A stretch of DNA of 64,000 bases. Origin: Adiantum capillus-veneris (Eukaryota > Streptophyta > Polypodiopsida > Polypodiales > Pteridaceae). Positions 22,727-34,499 of this stretch are shown here, piece after piece (position 1 is the first letter of the stretch; the number at the start of each line of letters is the position of its first letter). The position numbers were made by a program, and so were the translations under genes. The DNA lies in the NCBI GenBank assembly GCA_014529385.2, contig CM043956.1, forward strand, positions 85,299,721 to 85,363,720, given 5' to 3'. The notes below the pieces were generated by a model. The model was not told where the DNA came from. It saw nothing but the letters and a program-made list of their open reading frames with translations, and ran no database searches.

Positions 22727-24045
22727 TTGCTAACAGTAATCATTCCGAAGGACATTGAAAAGTCTAAGAAGTATGGTTTTGTGCGTAAAGCATACAGGTA
22801 CAAATTGATTGGTGATGTCTTGCACATGAAAGGGGCTGATCTCGTGTTAAGACGTGTACCTTGGTGGGAGGAGATTTACAGAGTGTTGGAAGAGAATCAC
22901 AAAGGCGCATATGGCGGCCATTTTGCTCTAAAGATCACCTTGCATAATATTTTGGAAGAGGGGTGTGTATGGCCTAGTTTGCACAAGGATGTTCACCATT
23001 GGTGTAGGTCTTGCAATAGGTGTCAAGCATTTGGGAACAGAGTTTTGAAACCAGAGCTACAGAAAACCATTATGGCATTTGTGTTTGAAAAGTGGGGGAT
23101 TGATGCAATCGGCATGTTACCTATCACAAGAAGGGGCAAAAGCTATATTTTGACTGCAATGGACTATCTCTCTAGATCGACAGAGGCTATAGCATTAAAA
23201 AAATCACTGCGATGGATGTGGAAAAAATTTTGTACGACGAAATATGTTGCAAGTTTGGGGTGCCACTAGAGATACTTTTGGATCATGGGCCAGGATTTAG
23301 AGCTAAACTGCTAGACTTTTTATGCACAAAAATGAAGATTAGGCTTAAATGAAAGATTCAATGGTCAGTTGGTACAAATTCTTTCGAAAGTGACAGAGCA
23401 CCAAAGGAAAGAATTGGGATTTGGAATTGCCTAGTGCATTATGGGCTTACCGTACTTCGGTGAAGACAGGTACAGAGTTTAATCCATTTCATTTGGTATA
23501 TGGAAAACAAGCACTATTGCCTATGGAGGTAGAGTTGCCTGCAGTAAAGATGTTAGAGAAGTTTCTTGGGCCGCCTAGTGATGCATTCAAAGAGAGGCTC
23601 TTACAGTTACAAGAGTTTAAGCTGGATAGGGTGAGTGCATTGGAACATTATGGGCAGATGCAGGATAAGGCTTTGGCAAAGATAAATGAAAAGGTCAAAA
23701 GTAAGAGTATCAAGAAGCATGACTTGGTTTTGTGCTACAAGAGTAAGCTGGACAACACCTTCCAAAAGAAGTTTCAAGTTAAGTGGGAAGGCCCTTTCAA
23801 GGTAGTGGAGTGTTTTTCGAATGGTACATATCAGTTGGCTAACTTGGATGGGATTCTACATAAGTCAAGGGTAAATGGATTGCATCTTAAATTGTATCAT
23901 GCTAGATTAATGATGGTGGAGCAAGATGAGCTGTCTGCAGAACAAGTAATGTCTACGAGGGATGAGGAGACCTGTGATGCAGCAAGTCTCATATCTCTTT
24001 TTGTTGCTGCTGATCATGAATCATCTAGCAGGCTAGGGGATGGGC
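22727..24045 (+). pseudogene. Integrase of element B
   Basis: The zinc-binding region HKGAYGGHF ... CRSCNRCQ is followed by the first catalytic aspartate in KWGIDAIGMLP. The second site reads LLDHGPGF where DNGPGF is usual, and the glutamate lies in LNERFNGQL. The C-terminal part includes LWAYRTSVKTGTEFNPFHLV and YGKQALLPME, then VKWEGPFKVVE. Three frames are needed to read it. The frame then runs into the 3' LTR. Confidence 0.85.
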
Positions 24046-24051
24046 AAACTA

Positions 24052-25198
24052 TGTTAGGAGTTTTTTGTAGCAAGGGATTTTGCATGTGTATATACACATA
24101 TATAGTGCATCAAATAAAGGATTGCGCATTTTCCATAGCCAGGTGGTTATGTGGGGCCCACATGTGTACAGGTAGGACAACATGTACATAGTGCATCGAT
24201 TTTCACTATCACCAGTACCAATGTGTTTTTTCTATAATAATGAGGAGTTGGTAGCACGTAAAACTTCTCAAGGAAGATATCCACGGGGCGATGACATGAG
24301 GCAAGCAGGTGTGTCAGATGGCATCTAGTGGCATCAGGAGGTCGAATGGGGTCAATACTTGCACGTTATTAAGTACAGACACAACGTGGGTGTTTTCTTG
24401 TGATAATTATGCAAAAAGTTCATCATGAGGACTATATTTGGGGGCCACTTCACGTGGTTGCAGGATGTATTATTGGAAAAAGTTGAGTGCCAGGTGTGCG
24501 GATGGATGCAGCACGATGACAACTATGCACTACGAGGCCACTTTTTGGCGTGTTTGGGGTCCTTTTAAGGTCAACTAAAAGGCCAAAGGTTCCCAATTAA
24601 TAAAGCTAAGTGTGGGAACTGAAAGACCTAATAGAAGAACATAAAAAAAGTGGAGAGAAGAAAAGGAACAACTGCAACTGTGTTTTTTTTGTTTTTGGAG
24701 CCTATTTTGGCCATAAACTGTTCATCCGAGGTCGGATTTGAGCACTTTGACATTGTAGACTGGGGTTTTGGGCCGTTTTGGACTTAATGGAACTGTCCTT
24801 TTTTCCAATTCCTCTTTTTTGTTTTTGGCTGTGTAAGTTTCTCCTATGAGCGAAGCCTCTGCTCCAATTTGTGATTGTATTCGGCATATCATTACCCATA
24901 TGGTGTGAGCTATTTGCTCCATTAGTGTTGGCCCAAGAGAAATTGTATCTAATCATTTGAAATATTCCTCTTTTGAGCTGAGTTTTTTGGGTGTCTGTGT
25001 GTGTGTGCGTGTATGTGTCTGTGTTGAGTGGGAAAACGGATAGTCTCTCTCCTCTCACTCCATCGCTGTGTTCCCTGTCTCGGTCAGGTGGGTTGTGTGA
25101 GCCGAGTGGTGTCCCATAGTGTGTGTGTGTGTGTATCATCTCAATAGTGTGTGTCAGGTCATTATAGAGGTGTTGTGTGCGTTTCCATCCCACTCACA
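24052..25198 (+). repeat. 3' LTR of element B
   Basis: It begins TGTTAGGAGTTTTTTGTAG after a purine-rich AGGCTAGGGGATGGGCAAAC and ends CCCACTCACA. It retains about 40 bases that the 5' LTR lost. Confidence 0.9.
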
Positions 25199-25621
25199 AT
25201 GCATAGTCTATTACCATGGAGGAGATAGCCATCTTGTAGGGTAAATGGTTCCTCTTTCTTCCCTAGTGCAAGGTCTGATGTCACATCTTTAATATTGGGA
25301 TCCTTAGCATACTCATCTATCATATCAGATAGATCATTGTGAGTTGCTATTGATACCGCATTAACTCTTGGTCGTCTTGAGAGTGCATCGGCTACTTGAT
25401 TACGCTTGCCAGTAATGTGAGCAATATGAAAATGAAATTGTAAAAGGAAATTTTCCCACCTCATTTTTTTGTCGGAGAGTTGTCTGCATCATGAAGTACT
25501 TAAAGCTTTTGTGATCCGTTTGCAGAACAAAAGGAGTTAGAATAAATAGTGCTTCCATGTATCTAGGGCATGTAGAAACTGCTAACAGTTCCTTTTCATA
25601 TATGCCTAGAGCTTGCAGAAT
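25199..25621 (-). pseudogene. RNase H end of element A reverse transcriptase
   Basis: Minus-strand pieces read LGIYEKELLAV, VLQTDHKSFKYF and, after a frameshift, ITGKRNQVADALSRRP: the end of reverse transcriptase and RNase H of a chromovirus. The last codons read LLHGNRLC before element B starts. They resume as ITNSLCQK at 15,540. The upstream end is cut at about 25,621, where unrelated sequence (element G) begins, so the rest of pol, gag and the 5' LTR of A are not in this window. Confidence 0.8.
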
Positions 25622-25674
25622 ATAAAGCTACTGGTCATGTCCGCAGTTCAGTTAGTGAGACTAGAACAGAGAAC

Positions 25675-25865
25675 CCCGGGGCAGTCACTTATCAAAAGAC
25701 CCCTATATCACATGCGTTCAAGAGGTAATTAATAATACTCCAATATACATACTATACCCCACCCCCCTCTGTATGTATACATTTTGATACATTTTGGTCT
25801 TTTAATAATCCTCTCCGGTTAACTCACGTGATATCATACACATTCTAAAAAGTGACCGCCCCGGG
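25675..25865. mobile_element. MITE 1 (Mutator-like, 191 bp)
   Basis: The left end CCCGGGGCAGTCACTT is matched by the reverse complement of the right end, CCCGGGGCGGTCACTT, and the inverted repeat extends inward with gaps to about 60 bases. CAGAGAAC and CAGAGAAT flank it. The segment TATCACATGCGTTCAAGA is nearly identical to one in the 50,130 element, so the two are one family. Confidence 0.75.
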
Positions 25866-26135
25866 CAGAGAATTGACTGGACTAAAATAGATAACTGAAC
25901 TGGAATGTTATACTGAAACGAGAGACATACTAAAAGAATAGAAAGAGTATTTGAAGATTTAGATTCATAGCTCAAGGATAATCAATACAATGTATAATGG
26001 GTGTAAGCTGAAATGATTACAGAGTGAAGCTAGAGGCGAAGAGCTGGTAAACCCAAAAGTTCTTAGAAAGCTAAAGCCAAAATACAAGCAACTAAGCCAA
26101 GAAGCTAAGAAGCCTGATTACAATGCAACGGGTCC

Positions 26136-26143
26136 TATTTATA
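26136..26143 (-). promoter_or_regulatory. TATA box of element G
   Basis: The plus strand reads CCTATTTATAGC; the minus strand therefore has TATAAATAG, the same core as in the other LTRs here. Confidence 0.4.
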
Positions 26144-29133
26144 GCTCCCATGAGTTACTGCAATAACTACCTACGTTAATTACTGCTAATCTGACTGATC
26201 TCGTTGTTCGGCCTTCTAAGGGACAGTTCTCACCTCTTGGGAATTTCCTCACCTTCTACATCCTTCCCTCCTTTCTTGAATTTTGGTATAACTCCAAAAT
26301 TTTTGAAAAAATTCCACTCCCTGATTCTGATTCGGTGTTGAGGAAACCATCTGGTGTTCTGGTTTGACCGAAACCCTAAACCCTTCTAGTTGTTGCTGAT
26401 TTGGTCGATGTTCCTCATGGTTTGGCCAATGTTCCTCATGATAGTAATCTTTTTGTATTTCTAGATTTATACCATACTTCATGCTTGTTGATTTCTTGAC
26501 ACCTCTATAGTTGTATTTCCAAGGGTGCCCCACCATGGAAATTCCAGTGCCCAACTCGAAAAACCCACCGTTTGATTCTAAGATGGAACTACCCAGTATC
26601 CTTCCATTGAAGCCGCTTCCGCTTGCCCTTCTTATATGCTAGTGCCTCAGAAGTCCTAGTGCCAGCATTGTCCTTCTGGATAAGTTTGTAATGGCCTCCT
26701 ACTCAAGCTAATCCTACCTTTTAGTGGACATCTCAAATTCATAAGGCGTGAGAGGATTGTAGGTTTTGGTGTTGGGATCATACAGAGTGTGTTTTCCCTT
26801 TGTCAGACGGGTTCTAGTCAATTTATGACAATGGAAGGCTGTGTGGATCCATCCCTGCGTGGACGAGGTTGATTCCTCTTGATTCTAGCTTCGAATAGAA
26901 TATCATACATTACTCTGTATTGTGGTCCCAGTCCTGATTTAGCAGTGATATCCTTTTCTTGGATCTTGAAAGACTCCAGAGTCAGTTGAAGCAATTGATT
27001 CGTGATCTTTGTTAAACCACAGAGCTGGATCTTCCACTGTCCCATACAGAGTTTGACCCTCTGCATTTCTCCCTGTAATTTCATGACATCATCCAGTTTG
27101 AGAGCGTCATTGATTAGTGATTTCTGGGTTTTCCATTCCACAGTAGCTCGCTCATACTAGTCGTGGAGGTCATTAGTGATACTGAAGTAGGTGAGCTGAT
27201 CCACTAGTTCTAGATGCTAAGGATACAAAGCTAGGAAAAATCTAGGCAGTTCAACGTCTTTAGCAGGTAATGCATATAGAAGAACTAGAGAGTTAGGCAC
27301 AGACTCCAAAAAAATGAGAACAACTTGGTTCTCCTCATGCATCATCTTCCTAGTGACTCGGACGAGCTGAAAGAGTCTTTGAAGAGCAGTTGCCTATTCT
27401 CCTACTGTCATTTGAGTCTGAGGTCCTTTGCTGCTAGAAGACTGGTCTTCAATGATAGCCTACACCCTCTAGTCCAAAAATCCTCTTGCAATTTGCATCT
27501 AAAGTAAAACTTCTTTCAGTTGAGTTCTAGCTTACTTCATACACTTGTATGTAGGCCTGTTTCCAAGCAGTAGATCTAGCTCAAGAGCTAGAGAGTGTCG
27601 ATTTGCAGTGGACTATCGTTGCCAATGATTGATTATCTTATCATCAGAAGTCAGGACCCGTTTACGTACTCTTTCTAGCAGCTAGATTTTGTTGGGATGC
27701 ACAGGCAATTGGCACAATTCTTGATCATAAAAGGCAGCTAATTTTCAGTGCTGTTTCTAGCTCCAACATACAGCCTTTGCAAGTGTTCTAGATCAGAGAT
27801 CAAAGTATCATCCTCCAAATACATCCTAGTAATAGGAGCTTGTTGATGTCTTAATCTCTTGTTAACTGTGATGAGTTGTAATTGCTCATCACCCTTTAAG
27901 GACTCAATCACAGCTTTGGCTTTTCCTTTGTTGTTGAAAATGTGCCGTGAGTGGTGTACTAGACAATCTTGAGTGTTGCGTTTCTATCCACTGCCTAGTT
28001 GCTGATCATCAAACCGCTGGTCCCCCAACTATCGATCTGGTTGCTCCTTGTGCTGGTCTTTGTGGAGCTGATTGCCCCCCCCTATGACAGTTGATCCACG
28101 AGCTCGAGAGCCTGAAGATGGGGAGGAGGAAAGTCATAATCATTACCATTAGGTTTGTTGGCCGTTTTGTCCTCCCCTTCCTCATCCTTCTCTTCTTCCC
28201 TCTAAAAATCCCCATTAGGATTATTTTGCTTTTCAATATAATCCATGATGGCTTGATTTGCTAATGCCGTGTTGTATTCAAAGAGCTTGTCTTGCAGATC
28301 ACTCTACATGGTCTCCATAAATGCCTTCAGATTTCCATATTCAGAGTGATGTTGCCTTCTGGACTCAAAATACTAGCAACAGTATTATAAACATATCTCT
28401 CTGTAAGAGAAGCCTTTACTGTAGTGTGGGCTGTCATCAATTATTTGAAGTCTATCCGCTTCATTCTTAGAAGAGTTTGAATCTATCACCATCTCTTAAG
28501 GCTGCTGCCTTGTCTTTCTTTAATTGCCAATTTTCAATTTCTATCTTCAACAACTTTGTCTGCAACTCATTAATTGTCGTTACTGATGACTGATTTTTAG
28601 CAATAGTATCCCTGAGTTTTTGTGCAACCACATCCTCTTGAATTATTTGAACCTGCTACTTGCTGCTTTCCAGTTCTTATTTTGGCTTAACCATCTGCTC
28701 ATTGGGAGCGCTGATGCATCCATCATCTATCCTAAGGTGTTTCCTGGCCCTTTCTAGTGATGATGTCTACTGGAGTCTTCTCTTCTTACTGGCCCTTCCT
28801 AGCAGTGGTCTGTGCTGGAGTTTGTTCTTTAGGTGTGGCTGAAGTCAAGACTGCTGAAAGATTTCTAGTAGGCAACATCATAACCTAACTCTCTAGTTGC
28901 TTTGATAAGCAGTGCTTTTGGCCAACGTAATCCTTAGTTTCTTTGAACCACTAGCTTCCACCTGTGTGGCCTTCCTCTTTTGTCCAGCTAGGGCCAATTG
29001 ATTTCTTGGAGCCTCTTCGTCTGAAGAAATCTCAACATTGTTAGTCTCTGGGATGGGCTTTATACTCCAAGCCATCCTTACCTGGTAATTAGCTTCTGCA
29101 TCAGTTGCCCAATTCCAAAATTCCCAGACATAG

Positions 29134-31977
29134 TGAGCTGGTCCGGGGCGGGCAACAAGAAGAGCGGACTCTAAACACCCTTCAAGGCTCTCGTGCTACT
29201 CAATTGGGGATGGGTCAAGCACAATCAAAGACAACAACAACCCACAACCAGAAACCAAACAAGAAAAGGGGCACCACCTAGTTGTAGATGCGAACTAGGA
29301 TGCACGTGATATCTCCTTGTACTCAAACACACAAAGGGAGGGGAATGAAACATAGCAACACACACCAAACACAAACATTCACCACAACAGAGAGAGGTAA
29401 AGAGCACAAAACAACTTGAGCAACTCAGTCTTAGCCTTAAGAATAGATGCACACAACGCTTGGTGAGAAATAGAGAGACAACACAAAACTTGACCTTCTT
29501 GCCAATACAAAAATTGTCTTAGGGTCACGGGAGCCCTCTCACCGAGAACCCTCTTACAATTGACTTTTTAGGCAAACAATTCAACAAGCCCTCAAACCAC
29601 CAAGCATGAAATGGCACAACAGACTTCAAAGACAATATACCTTCAACCACCTCATGAGCCAACTTATCAAGTCAATTTGGAGAGAAGAGTCGTAGTTTCT
29701 GCATACAATTACACCCAAAACTATCAATCTTATTTATGCACAAGACTAGGCTACAAGTGTGATGAAGAGTATGGCATCACTTCACTCCTCTAGATGGCAT
29801 AACTAACTTCAAGCTTCTCCATGCACCTATGTGTAGTGATGGAATAGAGCACTCACAATGCACACACTCTACACAACTAGGCTTGAAGAGTGGTGTGTTA
29901 CGTGTGGAGAATGGTGTGGTGTAGTGTGATCATGTGCTGATTTACAAGGGAGAGAAGGGCTCTATTTAGAGGTTTTAGAAGCCTCGATTAGGATTAGACC
30001 TAATCAAGTTTATTTGAAGAAATCAAAGATTATGCATATTTTTATTTTTTAAATGGGGGTGGGTCTCTCGTATCCTTTGAGTCACATGGATGTGGGCACA
30101 AGGGAAGAGAATTACTGAGGGTGAAAGGAGAGAGGATTGAGTGAATAATTTGGGATTGCATACTCTAATAGATAGTAGAGGGTGCATTTTAACAATAAGG
30201 TTAGTGGTTAGTAATAATCACTACAAAAAAATTACAAAATCATTCACAAAATGGTGAGATATATGATGAACAAAGTTAGAGAAGGGATAGGCTTGTAAAG
30301 AGAGGTTGAAGCTTTGGAGAAGTTGACATTCACCTCTTTACAGCACCGGTAGAATAAGTAGTCAGCATGGCGAACTTGCATGTGTCGATGAAGCTATGTT
30401 ATCTTCAAACCTTGGATAATTCATGATAAAAGCCTTCATTTGCAGAGGTTAACCTTGGATTTTTGCTGAATTTTTGGAGTTCTTTAGAAGGCTGAAGAGG
30501 ATATGGTAATATGGACATATATGTAGAGAGAAAGGGGAGCACATATGGGTGTAGAAATGGAGGATGAAGTCTATGGAGGTGTAGGAGAGGTGGCAATGGT
30601 GAAGAGGGTGAAATAGGCCATGGGACTTGAAGGTTTGGGTGTGTGAAAGAGAGGGAGGAGTGTGTAAGAGTGAGTAGGTGTGTGGAAGGGTGAGAGAAAA
30701 TAGGAAGACTTTTTGGTGTATGAGGTGGCAGTGTTGAAGTTGGCCATAAATTTCATGTAAAATCACCCTTGACTTCAAAAATTTTGAAAAAATATGAAAA
30801 ATACTTCAGCTCTGGAGCTACATTGTGAAGTTTTGACACATCCTCAGATTTGGATCAGAAGAGGGTGCCAAAATTCGAGCAAAAAGATGTCCCTGCAGCA
30901 CCTCATAAAGCTTGAAGTGGGCCACTATTTGATTCTTTTTCCTTTGTAGTCTTCCAAGTGAGCCCCCCATACATCAACCATACCCGAATATTTCCAAGGA
31001 GCTTGCACACATGTATGGTATAGGATAAGTATCAAATATAATATATACTTGTGGGATAAGAAGATAGGCTAGATAGTCATGAAAAATGGACACATGAGAT
31101 GCATGGTGGAAAAAAATATATAAAATAAAAGGAGGAAAATCATGAGGGAAGGGACCCTTAATTATTCTCTACTTTGAGTGATTTATGGAATTTATTTGAA
31201 GATAAAATCTATGTACTTGTGAATATTTATCTGGGAGGGATGAAAAAAAAAATGACGGAGCCGATAAGGTTATTGGTGAATTTTTACGGTGAAGTCACAT
31301 AAAGGTTTTCTCAAGGCTTGTGTGAGTAGAGCTTACAGGATAGAATGATAGTAAAATATGTATAAGGAATGACACATGATGGAAGCTAGCATACTTAAGC
31401 CTGATAGGGTGAAAGCGTGGTTTGGTGGTACAAAAAAAGGACCTATTTTACTTCTACCAATGAAAAAGTGGGGACTGGTAAATTTTTTGTAGTTTAGGTC
31501 AAAACTTTTCAGACCTTGTGTTTTTAGATTCTTCTTTTGAAGATCTATCCACTGATATATAGTATGATATGTAGTTTTTCATGTGACATGTAGAAATTGT
31601 AACTTAAAGATTTGTCAAAGGTGCTGTCAAGGACATTCCTTTTTGTACCACCAAAGCATGCTTTTAGCCGATAACGCACACCTAGGAATATATATTTATA
31701 TACATACAAAAAATTTGACAAAAAACCCTTTATACTTAGGTCTTTTATCTGATAGAAAATATCTACATGTAAAGAGGACCTTAATATTATAAATTTATTT
31801 TTTTGTCTCCTAACCCAATGAGTTGCTCAATGATTTGATAAAAAAATGTGATAAAAACCCTAAACGCACGCACACTATTTACAATGAAAAAGAGAGCCTA
31901 GTCATTGTGCTAGGGTGTTTTTGTGGGGTGAAATGGCTTCTTAAAATATTTTATGAGAGCGAAAAAAACGGCTATCA
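29134..31977 (-). repeat. 3' LTR of element C (2.84 kb)
   Basis: On the plus strand it runs from TGAGCTGGTCCGGGG to AACGGCTATCA, giving TG...CA ends on the minus strand. It matches the truncated 5' LTR at 39,162, the inverted copy ending at 45,215 and the solo LTR at 60,823-63,492. Its TATA box, intact in the other copies, is mutated here (TATTTAGA near 29,963). A 60-codon plus-strand frame at 29,611-29,793 recurs in the other copies simply because the LTR is repeated. No target duplication can be tested, because the other LTR is cut. Confidence 0.85.
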
Positions 31978-31993
31978 TTTACCCCTCCCCTAG
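31978..31993 (-). promoter_or_regulatory. Polypurine tract of element C
   Basis: Read on the minus strand, CTAGGGGAGGGGTAAA directly precedes the TGATAGCCG start of the 3' LTR. Confidence 0.7.
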
Positions 31994-32005
31994 ATGATGG
32001 TACAT

Positions 32006-33362
32006 TCATGTACCATTAAAAGGCATATGTTCCAATGAGAGTGTTTTTTGATCCTTCGTGATATTTGGTGCCTGAATTGAATCTTCATCTTGTAGTACCA
32101 AGCTCAAAGACTCACATGGTGTTGTAGCTTTTTGTTGTTCTTGTAGATCCTCTGGTAGAACTTGACTCAAGTAAGGCTTTAATCGATACCCATTCACCTT
32201 CTTGGGGTGGTCCTTGCCATCCAAATCCATGAGTTGATAGTAGCGTGAACAGTAGGCCTTCTTTACAATGTAGGGACCCTACCATCTAGTATTGAACTTC
32301 ACATCAAAGCGATTTTCAAGGCGATTATCGTACCTTAGAACCAAATCTCCTTCCTTGATCCCATTGTCTTTCACCTTTTTGTCGAGCTTGTCCTTTATTT
32401 GCGTAGCCTTTCCTTTATAGCACTCAGAAGCCGCCTCCCGTTTCCATTCTAGTTCTACGAGGGTGAGAAGGCGATCTTCCCATGCTGCTTCTTCTCCTTG
32501 TGCGACCTTTCCATGAAGTCGCATTGTTGGAACGTTGAGCTCGATGGGTTGCAAAGCTTCTTGACCATAAACTAGGTGAAAGGGTGTGAACTCTCTCGCT
32601 TCCTTGTAGGTAGTCCGATAGGCCCACAATGCTCCATCCAATAAGTCATCCCATAGCTTTGTCTTGTTCTTTGCCATCTTCCAGATGATTCCTGCACTGA
32701 TACCATTAGCCTGCTCTACCAAACCATTTTACTGAGGATAGTAGGGTGTGCTATGCCGATGTAGAATTTGAATCTCATCACAAACTTTTGTGAGAAATCC
32801 CTTCCTTAACCCTGGACCATTATCAAAAAAGATCTCTAAAGGTGTGCCAAATCTACAACAAATGTGAGTGTACACAAACTTTCTTAACTGTCCTCTTATT
32901 TACTCTTGCCACAGTTTGAGCTTCTACCCACCTAGTCATGTAGTCTATGGCCAGCAAGATATACAATTTTCCATTTTTAGTCCTAGGCAATGGACCCATA
33001 GCATCAATGCCCCATTTTTCAAACGGACCATTTGCAAGGACTAACTGACGTCGTGGACCATGTAACAGACACTTGTTTCCATTAATCTGACAATTGTGGC
33101 AGCTTTTACACCAATGTTGAATATCAATGTGCAAGCTTGGCCAAACACACCCAATAAGAAAAATCGTTTCTACAGTGAGTTCCTCTGCAAAATGACGACC
33201 ACACGCTTCCTCATGCAAACCTTCAAGAATGGCTAGAATCTCCTTGGTTGTTGGTATTCTCCTACAAACTTGATATTTTCCCCTTTGGTAGAGGGCACCT
33301 TCCAAAAACGAATACGAACTCGCCTTCTTAATGAGCCTTTGTGAAGCCCTCTCGAGACTCAC
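32006..33362 (-). pseudogene. Integrase of element C
   Basis: Minus-strand order: zinc-binding region with HEEACGRHF and CKSCHNCQ, first aspartate in KWGIDAMGPLP, second in FFDNGPGL, and glutamate in NGLVEQANG preceded by a stop (YYPQ-stop-NGLVEQ) near 32,730. Then come LWAYRTTYKEAREFTPFHLV, YGQEALQPIE and the C-terminal LRYDNRLENRF ... VNGYRLKPYL, ending at 32,006. Frame changes occur near 32,850 and 32,270. It is the best preserved Tat-type integrase in the window but cannot make a full protein. Confidence 0.85.
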
Positions 33363-34495
33363 CCTCTAAAATGTATCTCACAATGGGAGCCAATGAATCC
33401 ATCCCCTGGTACCTTGGTTGCTTAATAACTGTTGCTGCCATGATGACCTGCACTTCACCCTCAACACATGCAACTTCTTTTTGGGCAAGCAAATCAGCAT
33501 CTTCATTTTGTCTCCTAGGAATATGATACAATTGTACTTCTTAAAATTGATTGAAGAGTTTACGGATGGCATGAACCTTTTTCCTTAGCCTTTCATTCTT
33601 ACAAGCCCAAGTACCTAGAATTTGCTTCACAATGAGAAGTGCATCCCCTTTTACCATAAGACATTGTATCTTTTGAAAAACACACATCTAAAAACCATGG
33701 ATTAGTATGTCGTACTCTGCTTCATTGTTGCTCATGGAACTGGGAAAATTCACATGCTCTTTCATAACAACCTCACCATTTGAATCAAGAAACACAAGCC
33801 CTCCCCCTGCTTTTCCTGTAGCCTTCTTAAATGCTCCATCAAAGAACAAGGTGAATGCATTAGGTAAATGCCTTGGTGGTGGTAAAAGTAGGGTTTTCAC
33901 TTCAGGCACCTTGATGTCCCTTTCATGCACTCTATAGGTGAGAATCCCTGCTAATTGTGCACGTACACTATCTTCTAGTCTGAAAGAGTATTGGAACTCT
34001 TGCAGTTCCATGATCCATTTTGAAATCCTGGGACTTAGTGTCATTTGAGATGACACCCAAGGAAACAAGTTTTCAGCAGTGATTATGATAAAGGGTTTTG
34101 GTAGGAGGTAGGATCTAAACTTTCTGACTGCAAAGACAAGAGAAATCATCATAGATTTTGCTTCTGTGTAATCCTCTCCAAGTGCATTCATGACCCGGCT
34201 AGCAAAGTAGACAGGCCGCATCCTAGTGCTATGAGGATCTTGTTGTAACAATACCGCACCCAATGTCTCTTTACCCACACGTGAGCTAACAAAGAATGTA
34301 AACTCCCAACGTGGAGGCATGAGCGTCGGTAGTTCCGCCAAAACCATTTTTATACAAGAAAAGTACTCTTCAAGCTCATTAGACCATGCAAACTCTACAT
34401 GTTGTGTCAACTTTTGAAGGGGGTGAAGTAACTCTGATGCCAAGTGAATGAAGCGTGACATGTACTTCACCTTTTTAATAAATGAAATTACCTCC
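33363..34495 (-). pseudogene. RNase H and second RNase H of element C
   Basis: After the TTAA transposon the frame resumes as SVKEVISFIKKVKYMSRF, the start of the connection region. It continues through VYFASRVMNALGEDYTEAK and RSYLLPKPF, then the second RNase H: FTLFFDGAFKKATGKAGGGL, SNNEAEYDILIHG and, in another frame, HIPRRQNEDADLLAQKE. The double RNase H places C with B in the Tat lineage. Confidence 0.85.
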
Positions 34496-34499
34496 TTAA

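Larger units (their letters stand above)
15541..25198 (+). mobile_element. Element B: full-length decayed Ty3/gypsy, Tat-like
   Basis: Two LTRs of 1.10 and 1.15 kb flank leader, gag, protease, reverse transcriptase, RNase H, a second archaeal-type RNase H and integrase in that order. A second RNase H upstream of integrase is characteristic of the plant Tat lineage. It sits inside element A. On the plus strand the left flank ends AATGT and the right side continues (A)ATGC, consistent with a 4-5-bp target duplication with one mutation. Joining the flanks restores the chromovirus frame LCITNSLCQK. Dozens of stops and frameshifts plus diverged LTRs indicate an old insertion. Confidence 0.85.
25622..29133 (-). 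mobile_element. Element G: unrecognised degenerate element
   Basis: A TATA box on the minus strand at 26,136-26,143 and cutting of element A on one side suggest an LTR-type element whose 3' LTR is at the low-coordinate end. Minus-strand coding remnants are visible: 28,893-29,075 with an acidic start (ISSDEEAP) and a basic KRKATQVEASGSKKLR stretch like a nuclear localisation signal, and 26,818-27,141 with a helical, charged 107-residue frame. None matches a family I know. It could be a non-autonomous retroelement carrying a gag-like gene or a captured host gene. The right end is cut by element C's LTR at 29,134. Confidence 0.35.

Noticed and set aside
26249-26554. 101-residue minus-strand frame at the end of element G
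   Set aside because: It lies just above the TATA box in the presumed LTR, is rich in repeats (two EEH[WR]PN copies), and shows no domain; more likely LTR sequence than a gene.
29611-29793. 60-residue plus-strand frame conserved at 29.6 kb and 39.7 kb and, in part, 44.6 kb
   Set aside because: It lies within the C-family LTR, antisense to the element. Conservation only reflects the repeated LTR; the 44.6-kb version has a different C-terminal reading.
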